A stretch of DNA of 36,923 nt from Thiotrichaceae bacterium. GTDB lineage: Bacteria; Pseudomonadota; Gammaproteobacteria; Beggiatoales; Beggiatoaceae. Positions 8,413 to 17,120 of this stretch are shown one piece after another (the stretch's first letter is position 1; each line of letters opens with the position of its first letter). The stretch lies in assembly GCA_029939505.1 (NCBI GenBank), contig JAOZSV010000017.1, positions 1-36,923 on the forward strand. The letters run 5' to 3'. The notes under the pieces were generated by a model that was not told where the DNA came from, made no database searches, and saw nothing but the letters and a program-made list of their open reading frames with translations. A program made the position numbers and the translations under genes.

Positions 8413-9290
8413 TTTAAAATTTTCTTAAGAGTAAATGTCATAGGAGTCAAATACTTTCCGGAAAGGTATTTTAAAATAGTTAATATTCCACTATATTTAA
8501 ATAACCAATGGAGTGATTTTATAAATTTGTTATTATGACGTTTGGAAAACTCAGATTTTTTATCATCCAATCGCTTAAATGATTCGTACAAAATACCCTT
8601 CTGGCACTCTATTGACAATGAAATTTTATCCGCTAACTTTTCAAGTCTTCGATAAGTGATAAAGTTCAATGATCCCCATAATGGTTGATTAGCGTTTATT
8701 TTGTTTTTAAATAAATATTTGGTATTTTCAGGCAGAAACGGAACTAATGGAATACCAAAATGCGGTTCATAAGGTATAAAATAGTTTGGGCAATGATGTA
8801 TCATCATGCCACTTTTTGAAAGAACATTTGACATTTTACTAAATGCCAGTTCCAAATTATCTACATGTTCTAATACATTGATTGAAAATATTAAATCAAA
8901 TTCACCCTGTATTTTGTAATCAAGTTCTTCGATTCCAATCTCAAATACATTGATGTCTTGATTATTTAAACAACTTAGCAGTTGTGATTTTGCTGTACCA
9001 AAAAAATCAAAACCTTTGCCAAGTGGCTCTAATGCTACTGTATTATATCCTATTGATTTTAAATAAGATTGCAATAACATCCATCCTCCTCCACACTCAA
9101 GTATCCGAATATCCTTTTTTATTAAATAAGGCTCAATAATTTTATAACCAAATATTGCTTCGGAAACATAAGTTTCTACACGTTTTTTCAATATCTCCAC
9201 GTCAACCTTAGTTTCTGTGGAAATATCTGCTATCCGTTTATGAACCTTCAATGGAAGGAAATACTTTTCAATGTTCATCATTTTGTTCAT
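8409..9290 (-). CDS. SAM-dependent methyltransferase, block A copy
   Basis: 293 aa Methyltransf_23-type protein. Motif I is RILECGGGW (residues 62-70), with a later SINVLEHVDNLELAF segment typical of class I methyltransferases. The substrate is unknown, presumably glycan-related. The start MNKMMNIEKYF overlaps the 3' end of the truncated nuclease gene by 23 bp. A near-identical copy lies at 14585-15451. The central stretch (roughly 8740-9240 versus 14900-15430) looks identical at the DNA level, while the 3' third differs at many sites, as if homogenised by gene conversion. The same 5' end exists a third time as a fragment at 17057-17120. Confidence 0.8.
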   Translation of the reverse strand: MNKMMNIEKYFLPLKVHKRIADISTETKVDVEILKKRVETYVSEAIFGYKIIEPYLIKKDIRILECGGGWMLLQSYLKSIGYNTVALEPLGKGFDFFGTAKSQLLSCLNNQDINVFEIGIEELDYKIQGEFDLIFSINVLEHVDNLELAFSKMSNVLSKSGMMIHHCPNYFIPYEPHFGIPLVPFLPENTKYLFKNKINANQPLWGSLNFITYRRLEKLADKISLSIECQKGILYESFKRLDDKKSEFSKRHNNKFIKSLHWLFKYSGILTILKYLSGKYLTPMTFTLKKILK

Positions 9291-9773
9291 ATCCAGAAAG
9301 TGACGTTTTCGATGTCATTTGAATTATCTTATTCTTTACAAACAATAAATTTTTAAAAATGTCTTTCAGATTATCCATAAAAGTAGAATTAAATGTCCGA
9401 CTGATAAAATATTGGTATTTATCTTTATCTAATTTTTCTAAAATAACAAAATTCCAATTTTCTCCTATGATATAAGCACCTTTTATCTCTTTCCAATCAT
9501 TAAGTTCTACAGCACTTATCAGTTCAGCTAATAATTGTGGTCTCGGATTTCCATATTCTTCACTTCGTTTAAATTCTTGGATAAAAAAATAGGGTTTTTT
9601 AGCTCTTCTCAATCCGGTAGATATAACAAAATCTACTTCGCCATTCAAAATAAATTTATCCGTTTTGTAAGTTATTTTTTCATTATAAAAATCTTGAAAC
9701 TGTTCAGTTTTAAAGTCAATTCTTCTTAGCAATGGGCTTAAAAATCTCATTTTCAACGTTTCTTCATTGTATA
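9268..9773 (-). pseudogene. 5'-truncated copy of the PD-(D/E)XK nuclease
   Basis: Nearly identical to codons 92-258 of the intact gene at 17105-17881, keeping the D-strand (GEVDFVI), the QEFK strand and the PRPQ helix of the PD-(D/E)XK core. Homology stops at 9773, where a palindromic repeat abuts. The repeat supplies an in-frame GTG codon (9808-9810) and 13 new residues, so a 180-aa product remains theoretically possible. The N-terminal 91 residues, including the coiled coil, are lost. The 3' end overlaps the methyltransferase start. Confidence 0.75.
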
Positions 9774-9860
9774 GCAAGCGTAGGGTGGGTAGAGCGGTAG
9801 CGAAACCCACCTTTTCAGAATGATGGTGGGTTTCGTACCTCTACCCACCCTACGCTTGCT
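9773..9860. repeat. 88-bp palindromic element (family Q)
   Basis: Begins AGCAAGCGTAGGGTGGGTAG and ends with the exact reverse complement, giving a 22-bp outer stem, with further inverted repeats (GCGAAACCCACC / GGTGGGTTTCG) around a short loop. The right half (9822-9864) is repeated identically at 11878-11920, bracketing the ptuA/ptuB pair. It is placed exactly at the truncation point of the nuclease gene. Confidence 0.8.
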
Positions 9861-9862
9861 AA

Positions 9863-10546
9863 TTAATAATAAGCAGAAAGAAAATAGATAATAGCCGTAC
9901 AAAAAGGCGTGTATCTACCCTTGGCATCCGGTTGTGAATAACTCTGTATAAGTTGCAATATTTCCTCTTGAGTCGGAATATCCGATAATAAAGTCATGTT
10001 ATCTGTTAAACTTTGTAATGCGATACGTCTTAATGCCTCATGACGCATCTTTTTCAGTATGGGATGATTAAGATTACAGCGATTAATGGTTTCATCAGCC
10101 GCTTTTTGTTTTTCAGAAGTCGGTCGTATTTTACCTGTCGTGGTATAACGGAAATAATTTGCACAGTCTTTATCTAAAGGAGAAATCATTAGATCGGCAT
10201 CAAACCAATCATCCTTTCTAATACCACAATGCGTTAACCCTTTATTTTCAATGTGTCCAGCATTTCCATCACAGGAACACAATAAATTTTGATATTCAAA
10301 AGTTAAGTTTGGAGCGGCATTTGGTCCATTTTTAGGTACAAAATGTTCTATGTGGCTATTATTTTTAATTATAGCTCGTTCACAATAGCAGCAAATATAA
10401 CCTTGTTCCTTTAAGAGTGTTTCATGTAATGCCTTTTTTGGCAAAGGATTAAGCTTTTTCCAATCCTTGGATTGATATTTCTTAGGTTTTGCCTGTTTCC
10501 ACCGGGTAAATTCATCAGGTTCAGGTGCTTTTTGAATATATTTCAC
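9863..10546 (-). CDS. ptuB: Septu system HNH nuclease PtuB (TIGR02646-like)
   Basis: 227 aa HNH endonuclease. It has a C-Y-C zinc or HNH entry (C52, C53, C55), then SHIEHFVPKN with H65/H68 as the HNH core, NLLCSC (about 88-92) and THCG (106-108). This is the TIGR02646 arrangement seen in PtuB of Septu antiphage systems and beside retron Ec78. It overlaps ptuA by 4 bp and lies directly downstream, as in known Septu operons. Expected role: nuclease effector of an ATPase-nuclease complex that blocks phage. The 3' end lies against the family Q palindrome. There is no reverse transcriptase nearby, so it is not a retron module. Confidence 0.85.
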   Translation of the reverse strand: MKYIQKAPEPDEFTRWKQAKPKKYQSKDWKKLNPLPKKALHETLLKEQGYICCYCERAIIKNNSHIEHFVPKNGPNAAPNLTFEYQNLLCSCDGNAGHIENKGLTHCGIRKDDWFDADLMISPLDKDCANYFRYTTTGKIRPTSEKQKAADETINRCNLNHPILKKMRHEALRRIALQSLTDNMTLLSDIPTQEEILQLIQSYSQPDAKGRYTPFCTAIIYFLSAYY

Positions 10547-11802
10547 CGCTTAATAATCTCTTTTCGTCGAATAAGTACCTCAGCACCAACCAATGCGGGT
10601 TCATCATTGCCAATTTGAGTTCTCAATTGCTGTAGCAACGTTCGTGCTTCATGAAGCTGGTTGGCATCTATTAATTCAGATAATGCCTCAATGTCCATTT
10701 TAATATTTTCTGGTCGCTCATCCGTTTCCATGAAAACTTCTAAAATAAAATTAGTCTCTTTACCATAAGCATTTTTGCCCCATTCAGCAATCAGACCTTC
10801 ATCTGTATTATGCAAAAAATAAATCCGATTTTGTGGACCCATTTCACTAATTATTTGTGGTGAATGCGTAGAAACGATAAATTGGCAATGAGGAAAGGTT
10901 TTTTCTAGCCTTGGAATAAGGGCACGTTGCCATTGTGGGTGTAAATGTAAATCGATTTCATCAATTAAAACAATTGCAGCACCTTCGAGTGGATTGGACA
11001 ACGCTGGATTAGCAATGGCTAAACGCCTGACTAGATCACCGGTTAAAGCCAGCAAACATTTTTCACCATCAGATAATTGGTTGATAACTAATTCTTGTTC
11101 TTGTTTGCTTAAAGTCATACGCAAAGGTAAACGACGCACACGTAAATCGGTATAGCCGGGCATCAGTAATTGAATCGCTTGCCTCACAGCCTCAAGTTGT
11201 CTGTCACGATATCCCATTTCATTGCGTATTTGTTCATTTTCAATATCCTCTCGATTGCGGAACCATTCAAAAAAAACTTGGAAATCAATATTTTTGCTAG
11301 AAAATGCTAAATTTAAAGCAGTGAATTGGTGAAAATCCGGCTTTTCGGTGATATTCAAGGAAATATCCACATCGAATACCGCCCTATTAACCGGGTAATA
11401 GACAACTAAAGGAATACTGGCTAAAGGATTTTCAGCCAGAGTAGAACAGACATTTTCGACAATCGAATCCAACGGCTTTCGTGGCTCTATAGTAGATGAA
11501 AGAGATTGAGCATTTTTGTGAGAGATACTCATCCATGAGGCTTTATGCCCATCTATTGATACCGTGATTTTATTTTGTGTCTCGCTAGCACCATGGTAAA
11601 TATCTGATTTTTTATAAGGAATCCCCTCTATCTCACTTATCTGGTTAATTAAATGAGAGAGCAAAATCGCTAAACAATCTAAAATAGCCGTTTTTCCTAT
11701 ACCATTAATGCCTACCAATACGGTGAATTGAGGCGAAAAAGCTAAATCCAGTTGCTTAATGCCACGAAAAGCATTAATTTGTAATGAATTAATTTTTATC
11801 AT
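10543..11802 (-). CDS. ptuA: Septu system ATPase PtuA
   Basis: 419 aa RecF/SMC-like AAA ATPase: Walker A GINGIGKT (31-38), ABC signature-like LSDGEK (243-248), Walker B with DEID (IVLIDEID, 281-284) followed by LHLHPQW, and the STHS switch histidine H313. The C-terminal 70 residues are helical and charged. Known PtuA proteins form complexes with PtuB and control its nuclease. The start ATG (11800-11802) has no clear Shine-Dalgarno. Upstream are a fragment of the large membrane protein N-terminus and a half palindrome, evidence that the pair was inserted into the duplicated polysaccharide block. Confidence 0.85.
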   Translation of the reverse strand: MIKINSLQINAFRGIKQLDLAFSPQFTVLVGINGIGKTAILDCLAILLSHLINQISEIEGIPYKKSDIYHGASETQNKITVSIDGHKASWMSISHKNAQSLSSTIEPRKPLDSIVENVCSTLAENPLASIPLVVYYPVNRAVFDVDISLNITEKPDFHQFTALNLAFSSKNIDFQVFFEWFRNREDIENEQIRNEMGYRDRQLEAVRQAIQLLMPGYTDLRVRRLPLRMTLSKQEQELVINQLSDGEKCLLALTGDLVRRLAIANPALSNPLEGAAIVLIDEIDLHLHPQWQRALIPRLEKTFPHCQFIVSTHSPQIISEMGPQNRIYFLHNTDEGLIAEWGKNAYGKETNFILEVFMETDERPENIKMDIEALSELIDANQLHEARTLLQQLRTQIGNDEPALVGAEVLIRRKEIIKR

Positions 11803-11817
11803 ATTGAATCAATTTGA

Positions 11818-11877
11818 ATCACGTAGAAAATCAAAGCTATTGTCGCTGTCATAATTGAACAAAAAATAGCTATTGTT
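11818..11877 (-). pseudogene. Fragment of the large membrane protein N-terminus
   Basis: About 60 bp matching codons near the start of the 723-aa membrane protein (compare 14483-14550, sharing CGTAGAAAATCAAAGC and CATAATTGAACAAAAAA). It shows some block A-like bases (ATAGCTATTGTT). It lies between ptuA and the family Q half repeat and is not translatable as a gene. Confidence 0.75.
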
Positions 11878-11920
11878 GATGGTGGGTTTCGTACCTCTAC
11901 CCACCCTACGCTTGCTAATT
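11878..11920. repeat. Half copy of the family Q palindrome
   Basis: 43 bp identical to 9822-9864, same orientation (starts GATGGTGGGTTTCG, ends GCTTGCTAATT). With the full copy at 9773-9860 it forms a direct repeat flanking ptuB/ptuA. Confidence 0.8.
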
Positions 11921-11961
11921 CTCTATTTTTAGTCATTTAGTTGTTCTGGTGACAAGTGATA

Positions 11962-12403
11962 TTACTTCTTGGTACATTCTAAAATGAAATGCGTATAAGG
12001 AATTCTTAACATATCATGGCGAATATCGGTGCTAATATTTGGAAAGACTTGAGAAGCGAGTTCAAGATAGCCTTCTTGAGTTCTGACATTTTGCCCTCGA
12101 TCTTTGGAAATGAGCCATCTGGCTACCGGGGATTGCTTTTCCATAAAAACACCATCCATTGTAATTAATCTCCCCCCGTTTTTAAGGGCAGCATGAGCAA
12201 TTTTGAATAGTTGCAATGCTTCCGCATCCTCTAAATGGTGCAAAACGCCTATTGCTAAAACAATGTCAAAATGTGAGTGTTCTTTGAGATTAGTGGTATT
12301 AATTTGCTCACAAATAAAAGTTGCACGATTGCCATAACGTTTTTGGGCAGCAAACAGTTGGAATTGATAAAATAGAACGGATACCGTTATTAATTTGGGA
12401 CAT
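11962..12403 (-). pseudogene. Decayed block B copy of the 207-aa methyltransferase
   Basis: Begins with the same ATG and first 15 codons as the gene at 5642-6265, then has lost 182 bp, including the SAM motif I region. After the deletion the frame is shifted and reaches a stop; the in-frame remainder is the C-terminal 93 codons. Outside the deletion the DNA is nearly identical to block A, so the duplication or homogenisation is recent and the gene is non-functional. Confidence 0.9.
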
Positions 12404-12409
12404 GATTTC

Positions 12410-14581
12410 TTATCTAACTATTCTCTTGCAGAAAATAAGTCTAGGTTTAGTGTATATACTATCTATTCTTAAAATTTGTGAAAAGCCCTTGTCAAGGGCT
12501 TTGGAACAAAGGGCTTTATCTTTGGTGTTTGTCTGTTTTTTCGTTCTAATTCCATTGTTTTCATAACTATCATAGCCATAATGGTATGGTTTACAACCAA
12601 TTGGAGGCAAACCATCTAACATAGGCATTCCAGTGATACCTGGTATTAAAAAAGGTACACCATAACAGGCATCTAATTGTACACTCCAAAAATCCGTATT
12701 TGATTGTGGAACAAAGACTAATGTTTTTTTCTTTTCTGATAAATGCATATCCCCACCTATCTGATTCAATAACAAAAGTACCTTGCCAGTTGGAGTTGAT
12801 AAATAACTGGGATTATTTTTTATCAATTGACTTAGATGTAATTCTTTACTATACAAGTTATTAACATGATAAATATAATTTGAAACAAAGAAATAACCAC
12901 CAAAAAGAACTGGAATCAATAAAATTAGTTGAACTTTCTTATTAAAAAGTTTGCTAAGTTTACCTATATTGGCTAAAAGAAGAGAAAGAGCGATCCAATT
13001 TTGAAAATCATAAAAATATATACTTGTAACCGCAGAATATGCTGTATTGTATGGTGGTAAGTGGAATACCATGCCAGGCAACAAACCAACAACACATAGA
13101 AGAACTACAATTTCTACATCAATCAATTGTTTATTAAGAAATAATGTTTTAAAGTGAGATACATTATTGATACCTTTTTCATACCACAGTCGCATTGTTA
13201 TAAACGATATTGACCAAAAACAACAAATAAATAGAAAAACTAACCACATGCTTGGTTTTATCCAAGTACGAAGAAAATTAAATGGATCAAAGAGAGATAC
13301 TGATTGTGTATTAGATGCTGTGTATCCCATAGATTGGTAAGCAATATAAAAACTAAATGCGACAAATGCAATACCAATCCCACTGATTATTATAAAAGAT
13401 AAGTTATATATAGTAATCCTATAAAGTCTTAAACGTATAAATAAATAAAAGAGAATTGCCAAAATGAGGAATACAGCAGTTAACTTTGTGAAACCGATTA
13501 AAATAATCATAAAAGGTAAGACAAATAGAAAAAAAACGGGTTTAATTTCTTTAGTTGAAACCTCTTTGTTAATAATAAACGATAAGAGCATTCCTAGTAA
13601 TAAAAATGAAAACGTTAAGCCGAAAGAATAGCTAAAAACAATAATATCTATATGCCAAAGTAAAACCATGTTCCCACTAAAATAGGGATAAGATACAAAA
13701 CCAATACAGGCAACAAAAAAAATGAGCCAAAATTTCCAATCTTTTCTCAAGCTCCAGTCCGCTAAAGTTACTCCCTCTTTCCATTTTTTCACATTAATGG
13801 CTAATAACAATAAGCTATTAAACATAAAAGGGATAAAAATAATCATAGTAGCTAGGCTGAAAGATATTACTTTTGGTGTAGCCAATAGTTTTATTATTCC
13901 AGCTAAAATCCATAAGCTACCAAAATAACTAGAAAGGATGGGAATACCATCTAATCCAGTAGTTAAAATACCATGAAGTTGTATCATATTAATAAAATTA
14001 GCATTTAAAAGAACATCTTTAGGACATTTATATCCTTGAATATCTTTGAAAAAGATTATTTTTTCAAAAAGTAATACGTCTTCACAGTTAGATGACAAGG
14101 CTAAACTAGCTACCCAAATAGAAAACAAGATACTAATGCCAATAAAAATATAACTATGCTTATAATTTACTCCTTTCAACCAAGAATAAAAAACATAAGC
14201 AAATAATGAAAAACTTATCAAGTAAAAAACATGCAATACATAAAATGAAAAAATATTACCTGCAAGAATTAGTATGATTAACCCTATTAGGGAAAGTGCA
14301 GCATCCGATGTTAGCCATGTATCACGAAAGGGCAGTTTAAACTTACTTTCTGCAATACGATAAGCTTGTGGAAAATTGAGTAAAAAAATACTGAGTACTA
14401 AGGCACTTAATATTGGAGGGAAAAAAAGATCAGAATCATAAAACTGACTATTATTTATTTCAAGTTGAAACAGATAACCACGTTGAATCACGTAGAAAAT
14501 CAAAGCAATTATTCCTGCCATAATTGAACAAAAAACGGCTACTGTTTTAGAAGCATCGTTGTAAGATGTTGTTGCATTCAT
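12410..14581 (-). CDS. Large polytopic membrane protein (block B), GT-C-like
   Basis: 723 aa paralogue of 6271-8412. It shares the N-terminus (SYNDASKT, RGYLFQLEINN, ILSALVLSIFLLNFPQAYR) and the C-terminal domain (SEKKKTLVFVPQSNTDFW, GLPPIGC, ALDKGFSQILRIDSIYTKPRL). The central helices and loops are clearly diverged. It is intact and probably functional, with many membrane segments and a soluble C-terminal domain of about 130 residues. It starts 3 bp after the block B methyltransferase stop. Role inferred: a second glycosyltransferase or polymerase variant in the same pathway. Confidence 0.65.
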   Translation of the reverse strand: MNATTSYNDASKTVAVFCSIMAGIIALIFYVIQRGYLFQLEINNSQFYDSDLFFPPILSALVLSIFLLNFPQAYRIAESKFKLPFRDTWLTSDAALSLIGLIILILAGNIFSFYVLHVFYLISFSLFAYVFYSWLKGVNYKHSYIFIGISILFSIWVASLALSSNCEDVLLFEKIIFFKDIQGYKCPKDVLLNANFINMIQLHGILTTGLDGIPILSSYFGSLWILAGIIKLLATPKVISFSLATMIIFIPFMFNSLLLLAINVKKWKEGVTLADWSLRKDWKFWLIFFVACIGFVSYPYFSGNMVLLWHIDIIVFSYSFGLTFSFLLLGMLLSFIINKEVSTKEIKPVFFLFVLPFMIILIGFTKLTAVFLILAILFYLFIRLRLYRITIYNLSFIIISGIGIAFVAFSFYIAYQSMGYTASNTQSVSLFDPFNFLRTWIKPSMWLVFLFICCFWSISFITMRLWYEKGINNVSHFKTLFLNKQLIDVEIVVLLCVVGLLPGMVFHLPPYNTAYSAVTSIYFYDFQNWIALSLLLANIGKLSKLFNKKVQLILLIPVLFGGYFFVSNYIYHVNNLYSKELHLSQLIKNNPSYLSTPTGKVLLLLNQIGGDMHLSEKKKTLVFVPQSNTDFWSVQLDACYGVPFLIPGITGMPMLDGLPPIGCKPYHYGYDSYENNGIRTKKQTNTKDKALCSKALDKGFSQILRIDSIYTKPRLIFCKRIVR

Positions 14582-14584
14582 ATT

Positions 14585-15451
14585 TTAATTTCTCTTAAGA
14601 GTAAATGTCATAGGAGTCAAATACTTTCCGGGAAGATATTTTAAAATAGTTAATATTCCACTATATTTAAATAACCAATAAAGTGATTTTATGAATTTGT
14701 TGTTATGACGTTTGGAAAACTCAGAATTTTTATCATCTAATCGCTTAAATGATTCGTACAAAATACCCTTCTGGTAGTCTATTGACAATGAATTTTTATC
14801 TGCTAACTTTTCAAGTTTTCGATAAGTAATAAAATTAAATGATTCCCAGAGTGGTTGATTGGCGTTTATTTTGTTTTTAAACAAATATTTGGTATTTTCA
14901 GGCAGAAACGGAACTAATGGAATACCAAAATGCGGTTCATAAGGTATAAAATAGTTTGGGCAATGATGTATCATCATGCCACTTTTTGAAAGAACATTTG
15001 ACATTTTACTAAATGCCAGTTCCAAATTATCTACATGTTCTAATACATTGATTGAAAATATTAAATCAAATTCACCCTGTATTTTGTAATCAAGTTCTTC
15101 GATTCCAATCTCAAATACATTGATGTCTTGATTATTTAAACAACTTAGCAGTTGTGATTTTGCTGTACCAAAAAAATCAAAACCTTTGCCAAGTGGCTCT
15201 AATGCTACTGTATTATATCCTATTGATTTTAAATAAGATTGCAATAACATCCATCCTCCTCCACACTCAAGTATCCGAATATCCTTTTTTATTAAATAAG
15301 GCTCAATAATTTTATAACCAAATATTGCTTCGGAAACATAAGTTTCTACACGTTTTTTCAATATCTCCACGTCAACCTTAGTTTCTGTGGAAATATCTGC
15401 TATCCGTTTATGAACCTTCAATGGAAGGAAATATTCTTTAATGTTCATCAT
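14585..15451 (-). CDS. SAM-dependent methyltransferase, block B copy
   Basis: Near-identical to the block A methyltransferase, with the same LECGGGW motif and SINVLEHVD. The ATG-ATG pair at 15446-15451 (MMNIKEYF) matches the family start. The longer frame from 15469 adds MACTNK, which comes from the overlapping 3' end of the inserted nuclease gene. In block A and in the remnant at 17057-17120 the codon before is ATGAACAAA, so insertion altered the start region. It contains substitutions such as LPGKYL for LSGKYL relative to block A. Confidence 0.8.
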   Translation of the reverse strand: MMNIKEYFLPLKVHKRIADISTETKVDVEILKKRVETYVSEAIFGYKIIEPYLIKKDIRILECGGGWMLLQSYLKSIGYNTVALEPLGKGFDFFGTAKSQLLSCLNNQDINVFEIGIEELDYKIQGEFDLIFSINVLEHVDNLELAFSKMSNVLSKSGMMIHHCPNYFIPYEPHFGIPLVPFLPENTKYLFKNKINANQPLWESFNFITYRKLEKLADKNSLSIDYQKGILYESFKRLDDKNSEFSKRHNNKFIKSLYWLFKYSGILTILKYLPGKYLTPMTFTLKRN

Positions 15452-15966
15452 TTTGTTCGTACACGCCATAAATATTTTGGCGTATTATGCTGGTTAAAAA
15501 TTTTAGCATGGGGATCAATCGCACGAAGCATTTTGCGAAGTTTGCCCTGAGCATTAGCAGAATCAATAACTTGTGGAAACAATTTAGAGTATTTCAACGG
15601 TTGCTCTAAATGCAAAACAACCCGTAATTGTTGTGATTTTACCGCCGCTATGGCTAACTGTTTTTCAGCAAGAATTCTCGCGTTAATTTTCGCCCCCCAT
15701 AGCCCTGCTAGCGTATCAAGCACTTTTTGTGCAATTTCATTTATCAGATCAGAGGGTTTAAGACGGCGATTAGCACGGTAATCTTTGATTTCAATCAACC
15801 ATGTGCATTGATTTTTTGGTTCCACAGCAATGATATCAATCGCCTTTTGTCCTTGCAACAATTTCTGAAAATGTTTACGATAATATGTCCACTCATCATA
15901 TTTCGACACACGCCAGTTATCTGGAAATTCAAATACCAAAGCACCTTCAACTACTTTTTGCACCAT
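15448..15966 (-). CDS. PD-(D/E)XK nuclease-like partner of the 360-aa ATPase
   Basis: 172 aa. The core reads KAIDIIAVEP (D44), then WLIEIKDYR (E59-I-K61), then a helix NEIAQKVLDTLAG with Q80, the order expected of PD-(D/E)XK nucleases. The C-terminal part is strand-rich and basic. The gene starts 2 bp after the ATPase stop and runs into the start of the methyltransferase, so it is cotranscribed with both. Inferred role: effector nuclease of a two-gene ATPase-nuclease defence module. No named defence family is recognised. Confidence 0.65.
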   Translation of the reverse strand: MVQKVVEGALVFEFPDNWRVSKYDEWTYYRKHFQKLLQGQKAIDIIAVEPKNQCTWLIEIKDYRANRRLKPSDLINEIAQKVLDTLAGLWGAKINARILAEKQLAIAAVKSQQLRVVLHLEQPLKYSKLFPQVIDSANAQGKLRKMLRAIDPHAKIFNQHNTPKYLWRVRTK

Positions 15967-15968
15967 GT

Positions 15969-17051
15969 CTATTCCATATCCATATAACGATCAGATTGCT
16001 CGATCATTTCATCCAGTACCCTAATCGGATTGATCTCTTCAATACCCTCTCCTTGTTCGATTATCACACCTTCTTCCTGTTTTTCTAGTGCGAAAAATTG
16101 TGAAGGCAGTCGTTTATATTCCGCTTTTTGCCGCAGAATTTCCAACTCTCTGAGCAAAAACAAGCTATGAGTTGCTATGAACACTTGAATACCATTCTGA
16201 CAAAGACGGAAAATCACTTCGGCGGTGAGTTTAAGCAAACGTGGATTCAAATTGGCTTCCGGCTCATCCCAAAAGAGATAACCATTATCTAATAAAGCAC
16301 CAGTGGAAATTAATTGAATCAACATGCCCAGTTTACGTGCTCCTTCTGCTACCAATGGCATTTCTATCTTGTCAAGATTGGGCATAACCAGATAAAAACG
16401 GCCATTATTATCCAGATAGAGTCGTCCTCCCACCGCTTTTTCTAAGGGCGTTAGCAGTTTTTGCCCACGTTTTTGCCCACCTTTTATTGGTAAGGCACCT
16501 AATAAAATACAAGTATCACGGTAAATTTCTTCAAACTCAAGATAATGATTTTCATAAACCGCAACAAAGTTGGGGTAGAGAGTCAATAATTCCCGAGTCG
16601 GCAAAAAAACGGGGGACTTATCCAACCAAATAGAGGGAACCAACTTAAGCACCACTTCCGTTCTACTCTGGCTAGAAAAGCTAAAATGTATGTCCAGTTT
16701 CTGATTATCGAAACGGGCGAATACTTCACACCGTTTACGGTTCCGCCCATGTCGTATCAAGTTGCCCAAAGTTTCAGGACGAAACACATTAATCAATTTA
16801 TCAGCCAATCGACTTTGCAAAAGCACCTTGGTTGGCATACCTACATTAGGTTTACGACCTTCATCAGCACTCACCGCCAAAATGGAATAAGCCAGTTTGA
16901 GTAAATGGGATTTACCAGTACCATTTTCCCCAATAATCACATTTAATCCAGGGGTGAAATGCAATTCAGCTTGTTGAAAAACGGTTTGATTTTTAAGGTC
17001 AATTTCTTTTAAATAGCTGAATTTGCTCGTTTTTTTCTCATTCACACTCAA
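15969..17051 (-). CDS. AAA ATPase (RecF/OLD-like), 360 aa
   Basis: Walker A GENGTGKS (41-48), signature-like AEGARKLG (235-242), Walker B YLFWDEPEANLNP (DEPE 262-265) and ATHS with H295: a compact AAA_15/AAA_21 ATPase. There is no fused TOPRIM domain; the nuclease function is supplied by the next gene. Upstream lies a fragment of the methyltransferase 5' end, and the intact methyltransferase follows the pair, so the cassette is bracketed by duplicated host sequence. GC and codon use look somewhat richer than the neighbouring membrane protein genes, in line with acquisition. Confidence 0.8.
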   Translation of the reverse strand: MSVNEKKTSKFSYLKEIDLKNQTVFQQAELHFTPGLNVIIGENGTGKSHLLKLAYSILAVSADEGRKPNVGMPTKVLLQSRLADKLINVFRPETLGNLIRHGRNRKRCEVFARFDNQKLDIHFSFSSQSRTEVVLKLVPSIWLDKSPVFLPTRELLTLYPNFVAVYENHYLEFEEIYRDTCILLGALPIKGGQKRGQKLLTPLEKAVGGRLYLDNNGRFYLVMPNLDKIEMPLVAEGARKLGMLIQLISTGALLDNGYLFWDEPEANLNPRLLKLTAEVIFRLCQNGIQVFIATHSLFLLRELEILRQKAEYKRLPSQFFALEKQEEGVIIEQGEGIEEINPIRVLDEMIEQSDRYMDME

Positions 17052-17056
17052 GTCTC

Positions 17057-17120
17057 CAAATATCTGCTATCCATTTATAATCCTTCAATGGAAGGAAATA
17101 CTTTTCAATGTTCATCATTT
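17057..17120 (-). pseudogene. Remnant of the methyltransferase 5' end
   Basis: Matches the first codons of the block A methyltransferase (MNKMMNIEKYFLPLK region; compare 9226-9297) and overlaps the nuclease stop exactly as in block A. It is the native start position of the methyltransferase now found at 14585-15451, and forms the upstream arm of a roughly 65-bp direct repeat around the ATPase/nuclease cassette. Confidence 0.85.

Noticed and set aside
9863-11802. Retron Ec78-type system using ptuA/ptuB
   Set aside because: No reverse transcriptase gene or msr/msd-like region lies nearby; a stand-alone Septu pair is the simpler reading.
12321-12566. Plus-strand open frame over the small methyltransferase remnant and membrane protein end
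   Set aside because: It is antisense to well-supported coding sequence and has no recognisable features.
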